Source: Deltaproteobacteria bacterium
GTDB lineage: Bacteria; Myxococcota_A; Polyangia; JAAYKL01
Reading direction: 5' to 3'
Assembly (NCBI GenBank): GCA_030591725.1
Contig: JAUVAN010000003.1
Coordinates: forward strand, 1-42,185
DNA: 42,185 bases
This document shows, piece after piece, positions 33,619-42,185 of this stretch (positions are counted from its first letter, which is position 1; each line of letters begins with the position of its first letter). Position numbers and translations under genes: made by a program. The notes under the pieces are model-generated. The model ran no database searches. It had not been told where the DNA came from and saw nothing but the letters and a program-made list of their open reading frames with translations.

Positions 33619-34728
33619 CTAGAAGTCGATCCTGAAGAGCTGAGCTCCCATGAGCAGGAAGTCACCGCCGGAAACCGTTGCCTCACCGTTGATCTTCTGG
33701 AAGCTTCCGTTGGAGCTGCCGAGATCCGTGATGAAGTACTTGTCCCCATCCGCGTGGATGCGAAGGTGAATGCCGGAGACGTAGCCATCTTCAGGGAAGA
33801 TGATGTTGCCGCGCTCGCGACCGAGGATCACCCCATCGCCGCCTGCGGGGAAGGCGTTTCCGAGGCGTCCCTTGCCCACGATAAGGCTCAGGCGGCCCCA
33901 CAGGCCCTCCACGGGAGATCCCATCTTCTCGGTTCCGTCGGAGGAGGCCGAACCCCGGTCGATTGCCTCGAAGAGAATGAGCTCCTGACCGATCCGGAAG
34001 ATATCTCCGGAGCCAATTTCCCTCGATTCGTTGGGCATGATCTTGACGAAGACGCCGTTGAGGCTTCCCTCGTCTTTGACACTCACGTTCTTTCCGTCGG
34101 ACTTGAACACGGCGTGCCGTGGCGATAGATACGCGTCCGAGCCGAAGAACCCGCCCGCATCCCTGCCGACGGCCACTTCTGACGTGGGGATCTCCACTGT
34201 GCCACCCTCGGTTCCATCGGGCAGGATGAGCACGAGCTTGGCGGAGTCCTTGCCAAACGCGCCCACTGACACCGATGTTGGCGATACACCAGCCACTGTC
34301 GAACCGCAGGCTCCACAAAAAGCGAAGCCCGGAGAAATCATGGCGCCACAGCTGGCGCACTGTGTTCCTTCTGAGTCGCCGGCCGGCGCAGGGGCAGCAG
34401 CCGCGGGCTCGGGCTCGGGCGCAGGGGCAGCAGCTGCGGGCTCGGGCTCGGGCGCAGGGGCAGCCGCAGGTTCGGGCGCAGGGGCAGCCGCAGGTTCGGG
34501 CGCAGGGGCAGCCGCAGGTTCGGGCGTCTCGGCGACGGGTTGCGGGGTTACCGGTGCCGGGGCAGGCGCAGGAACGGGCATATTGCCCACTGCTGCAACA
34601 CCGGCCGGCGGCGTCGTGGTTGCGAGAGGCTTATCGTCGCCACCGGGGCGCGGAAGATCCGAACCACAACCAAGGCAGAACTTGTAGTGGTCCTGGTTTT
34701 CTTTTGAACATGTCGGACAGACAATCAC
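33619..34728 (-). CDS. Zinc-ribbon protein with Pro/Ala-rich linker and two tandem FHA domains
   Basis: 'CPTCSKENQDHYKFCLGCGSDLP', 'CASCGAMISPGFAFCGACGS'; FHA1 'VAVGRDAGGFFGSDAYLSPRHAVF...DEGSLNGVFV'; FHA2 'VILGRERGNIIFPEDGYVSGIHLRI...DLGSSNGSFQKI'. Confidence 0.93.
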   Translation of the reverse strand: MIVCPTCSKENQDHYKFCLGCGSDLPRPGGDDKPLATTTPPAGVAAVGNMPVPAPAPAPVTPQPVAETPEPAAAPAPEPAAAPAPEPAAAPAPEPEPAAAAPAPEPEPAAAAPAPAGDSEGTQCASCGAMISPGFAFCGACGSTVAGVSPTSVSVGAFGKDSAKLVLILPDGTEGGTVEIPTSEVAVGRDAGGFFGSDAYLSPRHAVFKSDGKNVSVKDEGSLNGVFVKIMPNESREIGSGDIFRIGQELILFEAIDRGSASSDGTEKMGSPVEGLWGRLSLIVGKGRLGNAFPAGGDGVILGRERGNIIFPEDGYVSGIHLRIHADGDKYFITDLGSSNGSFQKINGEATVSGGDFLLMGAQLFRIDF

Positions 34729-34741
34729 CTTGGACCTCCTT

Positions 34742-35779
34742 TTAGGTTATTTCGACCCTGAGAAGTTGACGACCCATGAAAATGTAGTTTCCATGTACCA
34801 ACTCGTATTCGTCCTCAATTTTGAAAAATGTGCCGTTCTTGCTGTCAAGATCGGTCAACATCAACTTTTCCTCGACTATCTCTACCTTGACGTGATTGCC
34901 CGAGATGTAGGGATCGTTTGGGAAGTTCATGTCGCAGCCTTCCCTTCCCAGGGTGATCACATTGTCTCTCGAGTGAACGACCATCCCGTCTCCGCCGCCC
35001 TCCAGGATCTGCACCAACCTGAAGCTGCTGTCGGTCCTCGGGCTGGCGAAGAAAAAGGTGCCGTCCGGTTCCGCATCATCATTGTAAGGCTCGATCGTAT
35101 CGATGCGGAAGACCTGCTCGCCTGCAAGGAAAGTGAATCCGGGCGTTGCCTCCGTCGTCCCCTTGAGGCCGATGAAAACTCCGTTCACGCTGCCCTCGTC
35201 CTTTACCTTGAGCTTGCCGTCGTCGTAGATGAAATTTGCATGGCGGGGAGAGAGCCACTTGTCCTCGGTGAAGAGGATGGGGCCGTCGGTCCTGCCCGCA
35301 ACGTGCTCGTTGGAGTTGAGATGGTAGGAAATGCCGTCCATCCCCTCTCCCTTGATCAAGATCAGCTTCGCCTTGCCCGGTGCTTGCATGTCGCCGAAGT
35401 ACTTCGCTTCCGATTCGGAAGGGACGCCCTCCACCGAAGTGCCGCACTTCCCGCAGAACTTGTGGCCGCCGGGCATGGGGCTGTAACACGACGGGCAGAT
35501 GAAATGGCGTGCTTGCTCCATTGGTTCTACCTCTGCTCCTTGTTGGGCCGCTCTGGGCGGCGATTCATTTTCTTCGATGCCGGTTTTTTCCGGCTCACTT
35601 TCGAGCGCTTCAGAAGACGGACCAACCTGAACAAGTTTCAGGTTGGAGGCGCAGTCTTCACATGCCGAGCAATCCACTGGATTCAGTAGATCACATTTCC
35701 CACATACAATGCCCGCAGTAACGGTCAACAGAAACGCTCTTTTTTTCAAATTCGAAAGATCATTCTGTTCGAAGATCAC
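34742..35779 (-). CDS. Zinc-ribbon protein with two tandem FHA domains
   Basis: 'CPSCYSPMPGGHKFCGKCGTS'; FHA1 'HVAGRTDGPILFTEDKWLSPRHANF...DEGSVNGVFI'; FHA2 'ITLGREGCDMNFPNDPYISGNHVKV...DLDSKNGTFFKI'. True start may be internal. Confidence 0.9.
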   Translation of the reverse strand: MIFEQNDLSNLKKRAFLLTVTAGIVCGKCDLLNPVDCSACEDCASNLKLVQVGPSSEALESEPEKTGIEENESPPRAAQQGAEVEPMEQARHFICPSCYSPMPGGHKFCGKCGTSVEGVPSESEAKYFGDMQAPGKAKLILIKGEGMDGISYHLNSNEHVAGRTDGPILFTEDKWLSPRHANFIYDDGKLKVKDEGSVNGVFIGLKGTTEATPGFTFLAGEQVFRIDTIEPYNDDAEPDGTFFFASPRTDSSFRLVQILEGGGDGMVVHSRDNVITLGREGCDMNFPNDPYISGNHVKVEIVEEKLMLTDLDSKNGTFFKIEDEYELVHGNYIFMGRQLLRVEIT

Positions 35780-35952
35780 CTGGTGGTCAACATCTTTCTC
35801 GCATGGGATTCACTGAACTAACCTACAGTAATTGCACGTCTAATCCCCACTCAACATGAAGGCCGATTGGTGCTCGCTTCAAGCCGTGTTATTGGTTATT
35901 GTCAATTAGCGTAGAGATAGCCGCTTATAATGAGAACCAACAAGGAGAAAGC

Positions 35953-36549
35953 ATGAAAATCGGCCTGTTCACAATGACGAGTTTACTTACTGCGGTATCG
36001 TCTCTCGCTCTTATGTCCTGCGGCGGCGCGGTCCCGACATCAACCACAACAGCCGGCACAACAGCGGGTTCTGCGGATACCACGTCCGATGTTGAACCTT
36101 CGAGTTCGAGCGGCAATCTTACGGATTTTGTTTTGAAGGACGTGAACGGTCGATCCCATGCCCTCACTGATTACCTTGGCGAAAAAGTCATCCTGATCAG
36201 TTTTTGGGCGACCTGGTGCGAGCCGTGTAAAAAAGAGATGGTTCAATTGCAGGCGCTCTTCGACGAGCACAAGGACTCGGGCCTCATGATCCTGTCCATA
36301 TCCATGGATGAACCCGAAACTCAGGGGGACGTCCGGACCTACATCAAACAACGCGGATACACTTTTCCGGTTCTGCTCGATACGGAAACGCAGGTCACAA
36401 ACCAGCTCAACCCGCGCCGCGCCGCCCCTTTCAGCCTGGTTATCGGAAAGGATGAGGTCATCACGTGGGAACACGAGGGATACGTACCCGGTGACGAGAA
36501 GGAGCTCGAGGAAGCGGTCCTCAAGGCATTGGGCTTGACGGCTCCCTAG
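35953..36549 (+). CDS. TlpA-like thioredoxin-fold lipoprotein
   Basis: 'MKIGLFTMTSLLTAVSSLALMSCGG' lipobox; 'VILISFWATWCEPCKKEMVQLQALFDEHKDSGLMILSISMDEP'. Confidence 0.92.
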   Translation: MKIGLFTMTSLLTAVSSLALMSCGGAVPTSTTTAGTTAGSADTTSDVEPSSSSGNLTDFVLKDVNGRSHALTDYLGEKVILISFWATWCEPCKKEMVQLQALFDEHKDSGLMILSISMDEPETQGDVRTYIKQRGYTFPVLLDTETQVTNQLNPRRAAPFSLVIGKDEVITWEHEGYVPGDEKELEEAVLKALGLTAP

Positions 36550-36561
36550 AGTATCCGGACT

Positions 36562-37587
36562 ATGGACCCGGTATCGCGATATATGGATGATGTGGGCAAC
36601 GGTACGGTCAGATGTCGTCTGTGCCCGCGAGGTTGCACGCCGGCGCCGGGCGCCTGGGGGGAGTGCCGAACCAGGTTCAACGATTCCGGTACTCTGAGGA
36701 TTTCCACCCATGGCCGTCTCCTGACCGTTGCGGTCGATCCCATCGAGAAGAAGCCTCTCAACCACTTTCGCCCCGGTAGCCTCACATTTTCGGTGGCAGC
36801 TGCGGGGTGTAACCTGGTCTGCCCCTTCTGTCAGAACCATTCCCTGTCCCAGAGCTTGGTGGACAATCCGGAGGTGGAGGGCAGGCCTGCGCGCGAGTGG
36901 AATCCGAAGGATGTGGTCGACGCCGCGATCGAGCACGGCTGCAAATCGATCTCGTTTACCTACTCCGAACCCATCCTCCTTCTGGAATTCGCCGATCTTG
37001 TGGCATCCATTGCCCGCGAGCGAAACATCCATATCGTTTTTGTGACCAATGGACAGGCCACCGAGGAGGCCGCGCGAGACATGGCCGGTTTCCTCGCGGC
37101 TGCGAATGTAGATCTAAAGTGTTTTGACAGGGACGATTATCGGCGCACTCTCGGGGGTAGCCTGGACGCCACGCTGGATACCATACGCATTCTGCGGGAG
37201 GCGGGTGTCTGGGTGGAGGTCACGACCCTTGTCGTACCCGGTTTCAACGACCGGGACGATCAACTCCGGTCGATCGCACAGTTTGTCGCGAGCGTGGGTT
37301 GTGGTATTCCGTGGCACGTGTCCAGGTTTCACCCGGCATACAGGTGGACGGACAGACCGGTGACTCCTCTCGGAACGCTAAACCGTGCAGCGGTCATCGG
37401 CCGATCTGCCGGTCTGGAGCACGTGTACACCGGCAACTTGCCCGGGCACGAAGGGGAAAAGACCCGATGTGCCCACTGTGAAACTGTATTGATAGATCGC
37501 GTGGGTTATCGCATAGATGTCGTGCAGACAGAGGGTGGTCGTTGCAAGACGTGCGGCGAGCCCATCAATGGAGTGGGGTTTCCATGA
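36562..37587 (+). CDS. amrS: AmmeMemoRadiSam system radical SAM enzyme
   Basis: 'VRCRLCPRGCTPAPGAWGECRTR', 'VDPIEKKPLNHFRPGSLTFSVAAAGCNLVCPFCQNHSLSQ', 'WHVSRFHPAYRWTDRPVTPLGTL'. Confidence 0.95.
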   Translation: MDPVSRYMDDVGNGTVRCRLCPRGCTPAPGAWGECRTRFNDSGTLRISTHGRLLTVAVDPIEKKPLNHFRPGSLTFSVAAAGCNLVCPFCQNHSLSQSLVDNPEVEGRPAREWNPKDVVDAAIEHGCKSISFTYSEPILLLEFADLVASIARERNIHIVFVTNGQATEEAARDMAGFLAAANVDLKCFDRDDYRRTLGGSLDATLDTIRILREAGVWVEVTTLVVPGFNDRDDQLRSIAQFVASVGCGIPWHVSRFHPAYRWTDRPVTPLGTLNRAAVIGRSAGLEHVYTGNLPGHEGEKTRCAHCETVLIDRVGYRIDVVQTEGGRCKTCGEPINGVGFP

Positions 37588-38306
37588 ATGAGCCGAAGAT
37601 CAGGATAGGGACCGTGGGATATCCGATTGCCAGGAAAAGGGTCCTCAAGCAGGTGGATGTGGTGGAGCTCACCGATGGCCGACAGATCCCGCCCGGGAAA
37701 GCGGCGGCGAAGCGGTGGAGGGCCAGCGCACCTGAACGAGTTGCCTTCACCATTCAGCTATCGCGCTATCTCATGGATCCATTGGAGGAAGGTGTTCCCA
37801 TGCCGGGTGAGCGTTCCGGCTATGGTGGGCTCAAGCTTTCAGATGAGAACCTGGGCCTGTGGAAGAAGGAGCTCGAGTTTGCGTCGGCTGTGGATGCGCT
37901 CGCCCTCGTGCTGATCACGCCCCCAACCCTGACCCCGGCGGCGATCAACAAGCGATTGATGACCGACTTCTTTGCCGGTGTGGAGCGCGCGCGCTTCAAA
38001 TTGATCTGGGAACCTCACGGCCCCTGGGAACCGGAACAGGCTGCCGAGTTCGCCCTGGAAAACGATCTTGTGCTTGCGGTTGATCCACTGCGCGACCCTG
38101 CGCCTGCGGGGCCGCTGGCCTACTTCAGGATGGGCCCGTTCGCTTCTCTGGGATCGAGGGTCGGCCTGTACGATCTCGAACGGATCATGGACGCGGGCGA
38201 GAGTTTCGACCGGACCATATGCGTGTTCGAGACGCCTCGCGCTTTCGATGACGCCCGGAACCTGAAAAAGGTGCTCTCAGGAGACGATAACGACATTGGC
38301 TTCTGA
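37584..38306 (+). CDS. DUF72 domain protein
   Basis: 'KIRIGTVGYPIARKRVLKQVDVVELTDG...KRWRASAPERVAFTIQLSRYLM', '...RFKLIWEPHGPWEP' resemble the DUF72/YecE TIM-barrel family; ATGA overlap with amrS. Confidence 0.8.
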   Translation: MNEPKIRIGTVGYPIARKRVLKQVDVVELTDGRQIPPGKAAAKRWRASAPERVAFTIQLSRYLMDPLEEGVPMPGERSGYGGLKLSDENLGLWKKELEFASAVDALALVLITPPTLTPAAINKRLMTDFFAGVERARFKLIWEPHGPWEPEQAAEFALENDLVLAVDPLRDPAPAGPLAYFRMGPFASLGSRVGLYDLERIMDAGESFDRTICVFETPRAFDDARNLKKVLSGDDNDIGF

Positions 38307-38602
38307 GAAGATCTCGGCGGTGGTGTTATTGGATCAGTATGGCGGCTGTAGCACACCGCGACGATCGAGTGTGGCGATTTATTCACACAAACAATAATAG
38401 CATCCAGGGGCCAATAACCCCCTCAAGTGCTGAAAAATACTACGAATAACTGCCAGAATCGAATTGCGGGAATTCATCCGTGCAGGCTTCGAAACGCTTG
38501 GCTCGGTTATTGCTGCCCTTTGGCAATTATGAGGCATCAGCGGCAACAAAACTATGTGGGCGTTTTTTGCGCACGGCATTTTGTGGTCACGGGGAGATCG
38601 AA

Positions 38603-39646
38603 ATGACTTTTCGAAGACTTGCGGTTTGTTTACTGGCTCTCGTCACCACCATCATCTTTTCGGGCACATTACTCGCGAAGGAGAGCGGCGCGAAGGCGTC
38701 GGAGAGGGAACGGGTGACGGTCTTTCCCTTTGTGGGTGTAAACGTGCCGCCGGGCCTCCTGACGGCGTCCGATGAGATTTTGATTTCCTCTCTCGTCGAG
38801 AGCGGCTTCATCGTCGCTGACTGGGAGCGTGGCCTGGACAAGGTCGGCGAGCTTTCGGAGGGGGAGGAGACCAGATTGACCTCGACGAGCAAATCCACAA
38901 TTGCGATGGAACTCGGGTGTCATGGATACGTGGACGGCAAGATGGTCAAGCTCGGCTCCAAGATTCGCGTGACCATCAACCTACGTAATTCGAATGGCGA
39001 TATCCTGCAGAGCAAGGTGATGGATGGTGAGACGGAGGACGATCTGGTCATCATCCTGGAGAGAATCGCCATCGCCTTCGCCCATGACGTGTCCGTTGAC
39101 GAAACACTCAATCTGGATAACGCCACCCGTGCGGAGACCACGCACAAGACCCAGCGATTTCGGCCGGAAAAGAATTTCGGTGTCATCATAGGGGAAACCT
39201 TCAGCGTGACGGATGCCATGGACCACTACACCATGTTCGCGTTCGACGTACGGCTCGAGCAGAAGGACGTCCTGGTAGAGCTGAGCGCCGGCTTTGGTGT
39301 CCACGGCGGCCAGGATCCGGCCGGGCATTTCTTTGCCGGAGTGGGAGTGGCCTACTACCTGAGTCACACCGGGATTTCACCGTATCTCGGCGCCGGGTTC
39401 GGTATCTTCCTGGGCGATCGCCTGAATATCGAGAAAGATGACGCTGTTGATGACTATGTTCCAGTCCATGAGGAAGATGACGACGACGAGTTTGGAGTAG
39501 GATTTGAGCTTTATCCGACTCTGGGCATCGAGTTTTTGAGAAACGCTTCCATGAGACTTCACCTGGAGATGAGGTACGGATTCAGCATCTCTCCGGACAC
39601 CGATCTGGGCCACGGCCCGGTGGTGGTGGCCGGCATTGCCTTCTAG
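38603..39646 (+). CDS. Secreted protein: N-terminal CsgG/FlgO/TolB-like domain plus beta-barrel-like C-terminus (paralog 1)
   Basis: Signal peptide 'MTFRRLAVCLLALVTTIIFSGTLLAK'; 'VTVFPFVGVNVPPGLLTASDEILISSLVESGFIVADWERG...GYVDGKMVKLGSKIRVTINLRNSNGDILQSKVMDGETEDDL'. Confidence 0.72.
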   Translation: MTFRRLAVCLLALVTTIIFSGTLLAKESGAKASERERVTVFPFVGVNVPPGLLTASDEILISSLVESGFIVADWERGLDKVGELSEGEETRLTSTSKSTIAMELGCHGYVDGKMVKLGSKIRVTINLRNSNGDILQSKVMDGETEDDLVIILERIAIAFAHDVSVDETLNLDNATRAETTHKTQRFRPEKNFGVIIGETFSVTDAMDHYTMFAFDVRLEQKDVLVELSAGFGVHGGQDPAGHFFAGVGVAYYLSHTGISPYLGAGFGIFLGDRLNIEKDDAVDDYVPVHEEDDDDEFGVGFELYPTLGIEFLRNASMRLHLEMRYGFSISPDTDLGHGPVVVAGIAF

Positions 39647-39677
39647 TCGCAAAAAGGACTGTAAAGGGGACCGGGCC

Positions 39678-41060
39678 ATGAAAAACAAGAGCACGATACT
39701 CTACCTGCTCCTGATCGCGACCCAGATCTCAATATCGCCCGAACTCGCGGCGAGCGATGACAAACAGGATCAAGAGAAAGCCAAACCCGAGGCGGTCGAA
39801 AAGGACGTGCAAACCAGGGTTGCCACCAGGATAGTCGCCTTTCCTCTCGAGGGAGTGAACGTTCTTCCCAGGGTTCTGGACGCGTCCAACGAGGTCTTGT
39901 GGATGTCTCTCACGGAAGAGGGGTACATAGTTGCTGACTGGGAGATGGGGTACAAGAGGGTCACCGGGTTTGACGCTCCTCCGCCTCCTCCGCCTCCTGC
40001 TCCAAAACCCGTCGAGCCCCGTCCCGCTTCGGTTATGGTTCCGATCGTACCCTACTATCCGGTTGTTCCGCAGGAGTCGGCGCCGTCCGTGCTCTCCGGC
40101 GGAGGCGTGGTGGATCACGCTTCACCACCGCCATCTCCAGGCGTGCAAACACCGCGAAATATTCACGAGCAACCCTCGGTCGTCGAGCAACCCTCGGTCG
40201 TCGAGCAACCCCCGGTCGTCGAGCAACCCTCGGTCGTCGAGCAACCCCCGGTCGTCAAGCAACCGGAACCGTTGACCTGGGTGGAGCCGGAGCCGGATCC
40301 GCCTCCCGCTCCGAAGCTCACGGCGGAGTTGAAAAGCCGGATCGCCAGGGAAATGGGGTGTGAAGAATACGTGGACGGAAAGCTGGTTCTGCTGGGATCC
40401 AAAATCCGCGTGACCGTCAAGATGAAGAACGCCGAGGGCGACATCCTGGACAGTAAGCAGATGGAAGCTCAAACCGAGGATGACCTGCACATCATCTTCA
40501 AACGCATCGCGAAGGCTCTGGTTCTTGGCATGACCATCGAGGAGACCCTGGATCTCGATAACGCGACGGTGGCCGAGGCCCATCAGATGGCGAACCGGTT
40601 CAGGCTCGAGAAGAATATGGGGCTCCTCATCGGGCAGTTCTTCTCTGTAAACGACAAGATGGCGCACCATACCTTCATCGCGTTCGACGGCCGTTTCGAG
40701 CTGAACGATGTGCTGATCGGCGTCAACGTGGGCATGGGGTTCACCGACACCTCAGAAACAGACACTCACCTCTTTTTGGACATTCTGGGCGGCTACTATC
40801 TGTCCCATACATCCTTTGCCCCCTACCTTGCCCTGGGCGTCGGTATAATGCTGGGCAACTTTCTGAGCATAGGGGACAACGATTCGGATGGATTGGAGTC
40901 CTTCAGGCAGATCGGCTTCCACGCTTTCCCGGCCTTTGGAATCGAGTTCATCAGAAATTCTCAGATGCGCGCTCATATCGACATCCGTTACGCCATCGTT
41001 GTAGGCCAGGACTCGGAGATCGGGCACGGTCCCATGATCACCGCCGGCCTCAATTTCTGA
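39678..41060 (+). CDS. Paralog 2 of the preceding gene, with Pro-rich insertion
   Basis: Shares 'EMGCEEYVDGKLVLLGSKIRVTVKMKNAEGDILDSKQMEAQTEDDLHIIFKRIAKAL...ETLDLDNAT'; inserted PPPPPPPAPKPVEPRP and VVEQPS repeats. Confidence 0.75.
   Translation: MKNKSTILYLLLIATQISISPELAASDDKQDQEKAKPEAVEKDVQTRVATRIVAFPLEGVNVLPRVLDASNEVLWMSLTEEGYIVADWEMGYKRVTGFDAPPPPPPPAPKPVEPRPASVMVPIVPYYPVVPQESAPSVLSGGGVVDHASPPPSPGVQTPRNIHEQPSVVEQPSVVEQPPVVEQPSVVEQPPVVKQPEPLTWVEPEPDPPPAPKLTAELKSRIAREMGCEEYVDGKLVLLGSKIRVTVKMKNAEGDILDSKQMEAQTEDDLHIIFKRIAKALVLGMTIEETLDLDNATVAEAHQMANRFRLEKNMGLLIGQFFSVNDKMAHHTFIAFDGRFELNDVLIGVNVGMGFTDTSETDTHLFLDILGGYYLSHTSFAPYLALGVGIMLGNFLSIGDNDSDGLESFRQIGFHAFPAFGIEFIRNSQMRAHIDIRYAIVVGQDSEIGHGPMITAGLNF
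40167..40256 (+). repeat. Five tandem 18-bp repeats encoding EQPS/PVV
   Basis: GAGCAACCCTCGGTCGTC repeated five times with T/C variation, plus a degenerate sixth start. Confidence 0.95.
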
Positions 41061-41108
41061 GAATTTTCTTCTTCGCTTTGGGTTCGCTCCCCATGTAACA
41101 TCAGACAA

Positions 41109-42011
41109 ATGAACGATATGTCGTCGGATCGAAAAACAGAATCGCTTGCCTCTCTGATCGTGATCACGGGACTCTCGGGGGCGGGCAAGTCCACCGCCAT
41201 GCGGGTGTTCGAGGATCTCGGATGCTACTGCGTGGATAACCTCCCTCCCGGACACATTCCGGACTTCTTCAATCTCTACGAGAGCAGCGGCTCGGCCGGA
41301 TCCAGTCTGGTGATCGCCAGCGACATGCGTTCCGGAGCCCTTTTCGACGATTTCGTCGAGACTCACAAGGCGCTGCACGAAGAGGGAATGGATCTCCAGG
41401 TTCTTTATCTCGACAGCTCCACGCACGTGCTCATCAACCGCTTCAATGAGGTAAGACGCACGCACCCGCTGCAACCCGACCTTTCCCTCAAGGAGGCCAT
41501 TGAGGAGGAGAGAAAGAGGTTGGAGCCCATTCGCGCCGTGGCGACACACGTTATCGACACGAGCGGACTCGATACCTCACAGCTTCGCGAGACGATCTTG
41601 CACACCATGGCGGGGGAAGACACCGGGAACGTGATTCGCCTCAAGTTCGTCAGCTTCGGATTCAAGTACGGGATCCCGAGGGACGCCGACTTCGTCCTGG
41701 ATGTCAGGTTTCTCCCCAACCCCTTTTACGTCCCGGAACTGCGGGTTCACACGGGGGAGGATCAGGACGTCTACAATTACGTAAGGTCGTGTGACGAGGC
41801 CGACGGTTTCTTCAGCCGGGCAGTGGAGATGCTGGGGGTGACCCTGCAGTCGTTTGTAGGGGTGGGCAAGCTCAACCTCAACGTGGGCGTCGGGTGTACC
41901 GGTGGGCGGCACAGAAGCGTGGCGTTTGCGCGCAGGCTTGCCGAGCACTTCGATAGCAGGGGGCATCGATCGACCGCGGTTCACAGGGACGCGGGCAAGC
42001 TCCAAAACTGA
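41109..42011 (+). CDS. rapZ: RNase adapter protein RapZ (YvcJ family nucleotide-binding protein)
   Basis: 'LIVITGLSGAGKSTAMRVFEDLGCYCVDNLPPGHIPDF', 'FVSFGFKYGIPRDADFVLDVRFLPNPFYVPELR', 'GVGCTGGRHRSVAFARRLAEHF'. Confidence 0.96.
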   Translation: MNDMSSDRKTESLASLIVITGLSGAGKSTAMRVFEDLGCYCVDNLPPGHIPDFFNLYESSGSAGSSLVIASDMRSGALFDDFVETHKALHEEGMDLQVLYLDSSTHVLINRFNEVRRTHPLQPDLSLKEAIEEERKRLEPIRAVATHVIDTSGLDTSQLRETILHTMAGEDTGNVIRLKFVSFGFKYGIPRDADFVLDVRFLPNPFYVPELRVHTGEDQDVYNYVRSCDEADGFFSRAVEMLGVTLQSFVGVGKLNLNVGVGCTGGRHRSVAFARRLAEHFDSRGHRSTAVHRDAGKLQN

Positions 42012-42101
42012 TCGTTTCTGTAATTTTCGGTGCCAGTCACTTTTTTTCTTTCATCGGACGAATTTTAGCAACTTTTCCTGCGAGCGACCGATTAAAGGAG
42101 T

Positions 42102-42185
42102 ATGGCGCGAAGAATCAGGGTCTGGAAGGAAAACGGAATGTATCACGCAACGCTCAATTGCGTGGACAGGATGTTTTTCTTGAAA
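42102..42185 (+). mobile_element. 5' end of a probable REP-associated tyrosine (Y1/IS200-like) transposase, truncated by the window edge
   Basis: Hand translation MARRIRVWKENGMYHATLNCVDRMFFLK..., resembling the TnpA_REP/Y1 N-terminus 'MARR.R.....YHVT.R...R..FL'; RBS AAAGGAG upstream. Only 28 codons visible. Confidence 0.6.

Noticed and set aside
34031-34687. Plus-strand 218-aa ORF with GAGAAAGSGSGAG repeats resembling a PE-PGRS-like protein
   Set aside because: Antisense to the Pro/Ala linker of the FHA protein; FHA motifs on the minus strand are decisive.
34730-35689. 319-aa plus-strand ORF opposite the second FHA protein
   Set aside because: Long only because of GC-rich codon bias; no motifs, and the minus-strand frame encodes two FHA domains and a zinc ribbon.
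38307-38602. Intergenic region between DUF72 and the secreted paralog 1, considered for an ncRNA
   Set aside because: No clear stem-loop series, terminator or conserved motif seen by eye.

Overview
This 42 kb window looks chromosomal, from a GC-rich Gram-negative bacterium with Myxococcota/deltaproteobacterial flavour (Asp-repeat lipoproteins, FHA and PilZ proteins, a STAND-like ATPase). That lineage guess comes from gene content only. Nucleotides 2.2-16.7 kb hold a surface-polysaccharide locus: GT2, GT4 and GT-C enzymes, DUF2304, a Wzx-like flippase, a GT11 fucosyltransferase, DUF268, FkbM and SAM methyltransferases. The locus has a visibly more AT-rich core and two unannotated glycosyltransferase remnants. 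At 19.37-22.63 kb, three small paralogous Tat-signal proteins sit directly upstream of a radical SAM/SPASM enzyme. They share an extra N-terminal motif, P-x-Y-P-x(8-9)-RR-x-F, and a similar alpha/beta core that looks FliL-like by eye. The last three genes overlap as TGATG. This is my best candidate for an undescribed system. Housekeeping genes include gpmI, rlmH, rsfS, murB, amrS, rapZ and three tRNAs (Ser-TGA, Ser-GCT, Arg-ACG). Downstream of tRNA-Arg is a tandem array of degenerate tRNA 3' ends, each coupled to its own terminator hairpin, similar in layout to the E. coli tyrT/rtT repeats. Other items are paired double-FHA zinc-ribbon proteins, a tandem paralog pair with a Pro-rich insertion, Asp-repeat and Cys-rich lipoproteins, and the start of a probable REP-associated (Y1) transposase at the right edge. 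All family calls were made by reading motifs; no searches were run.
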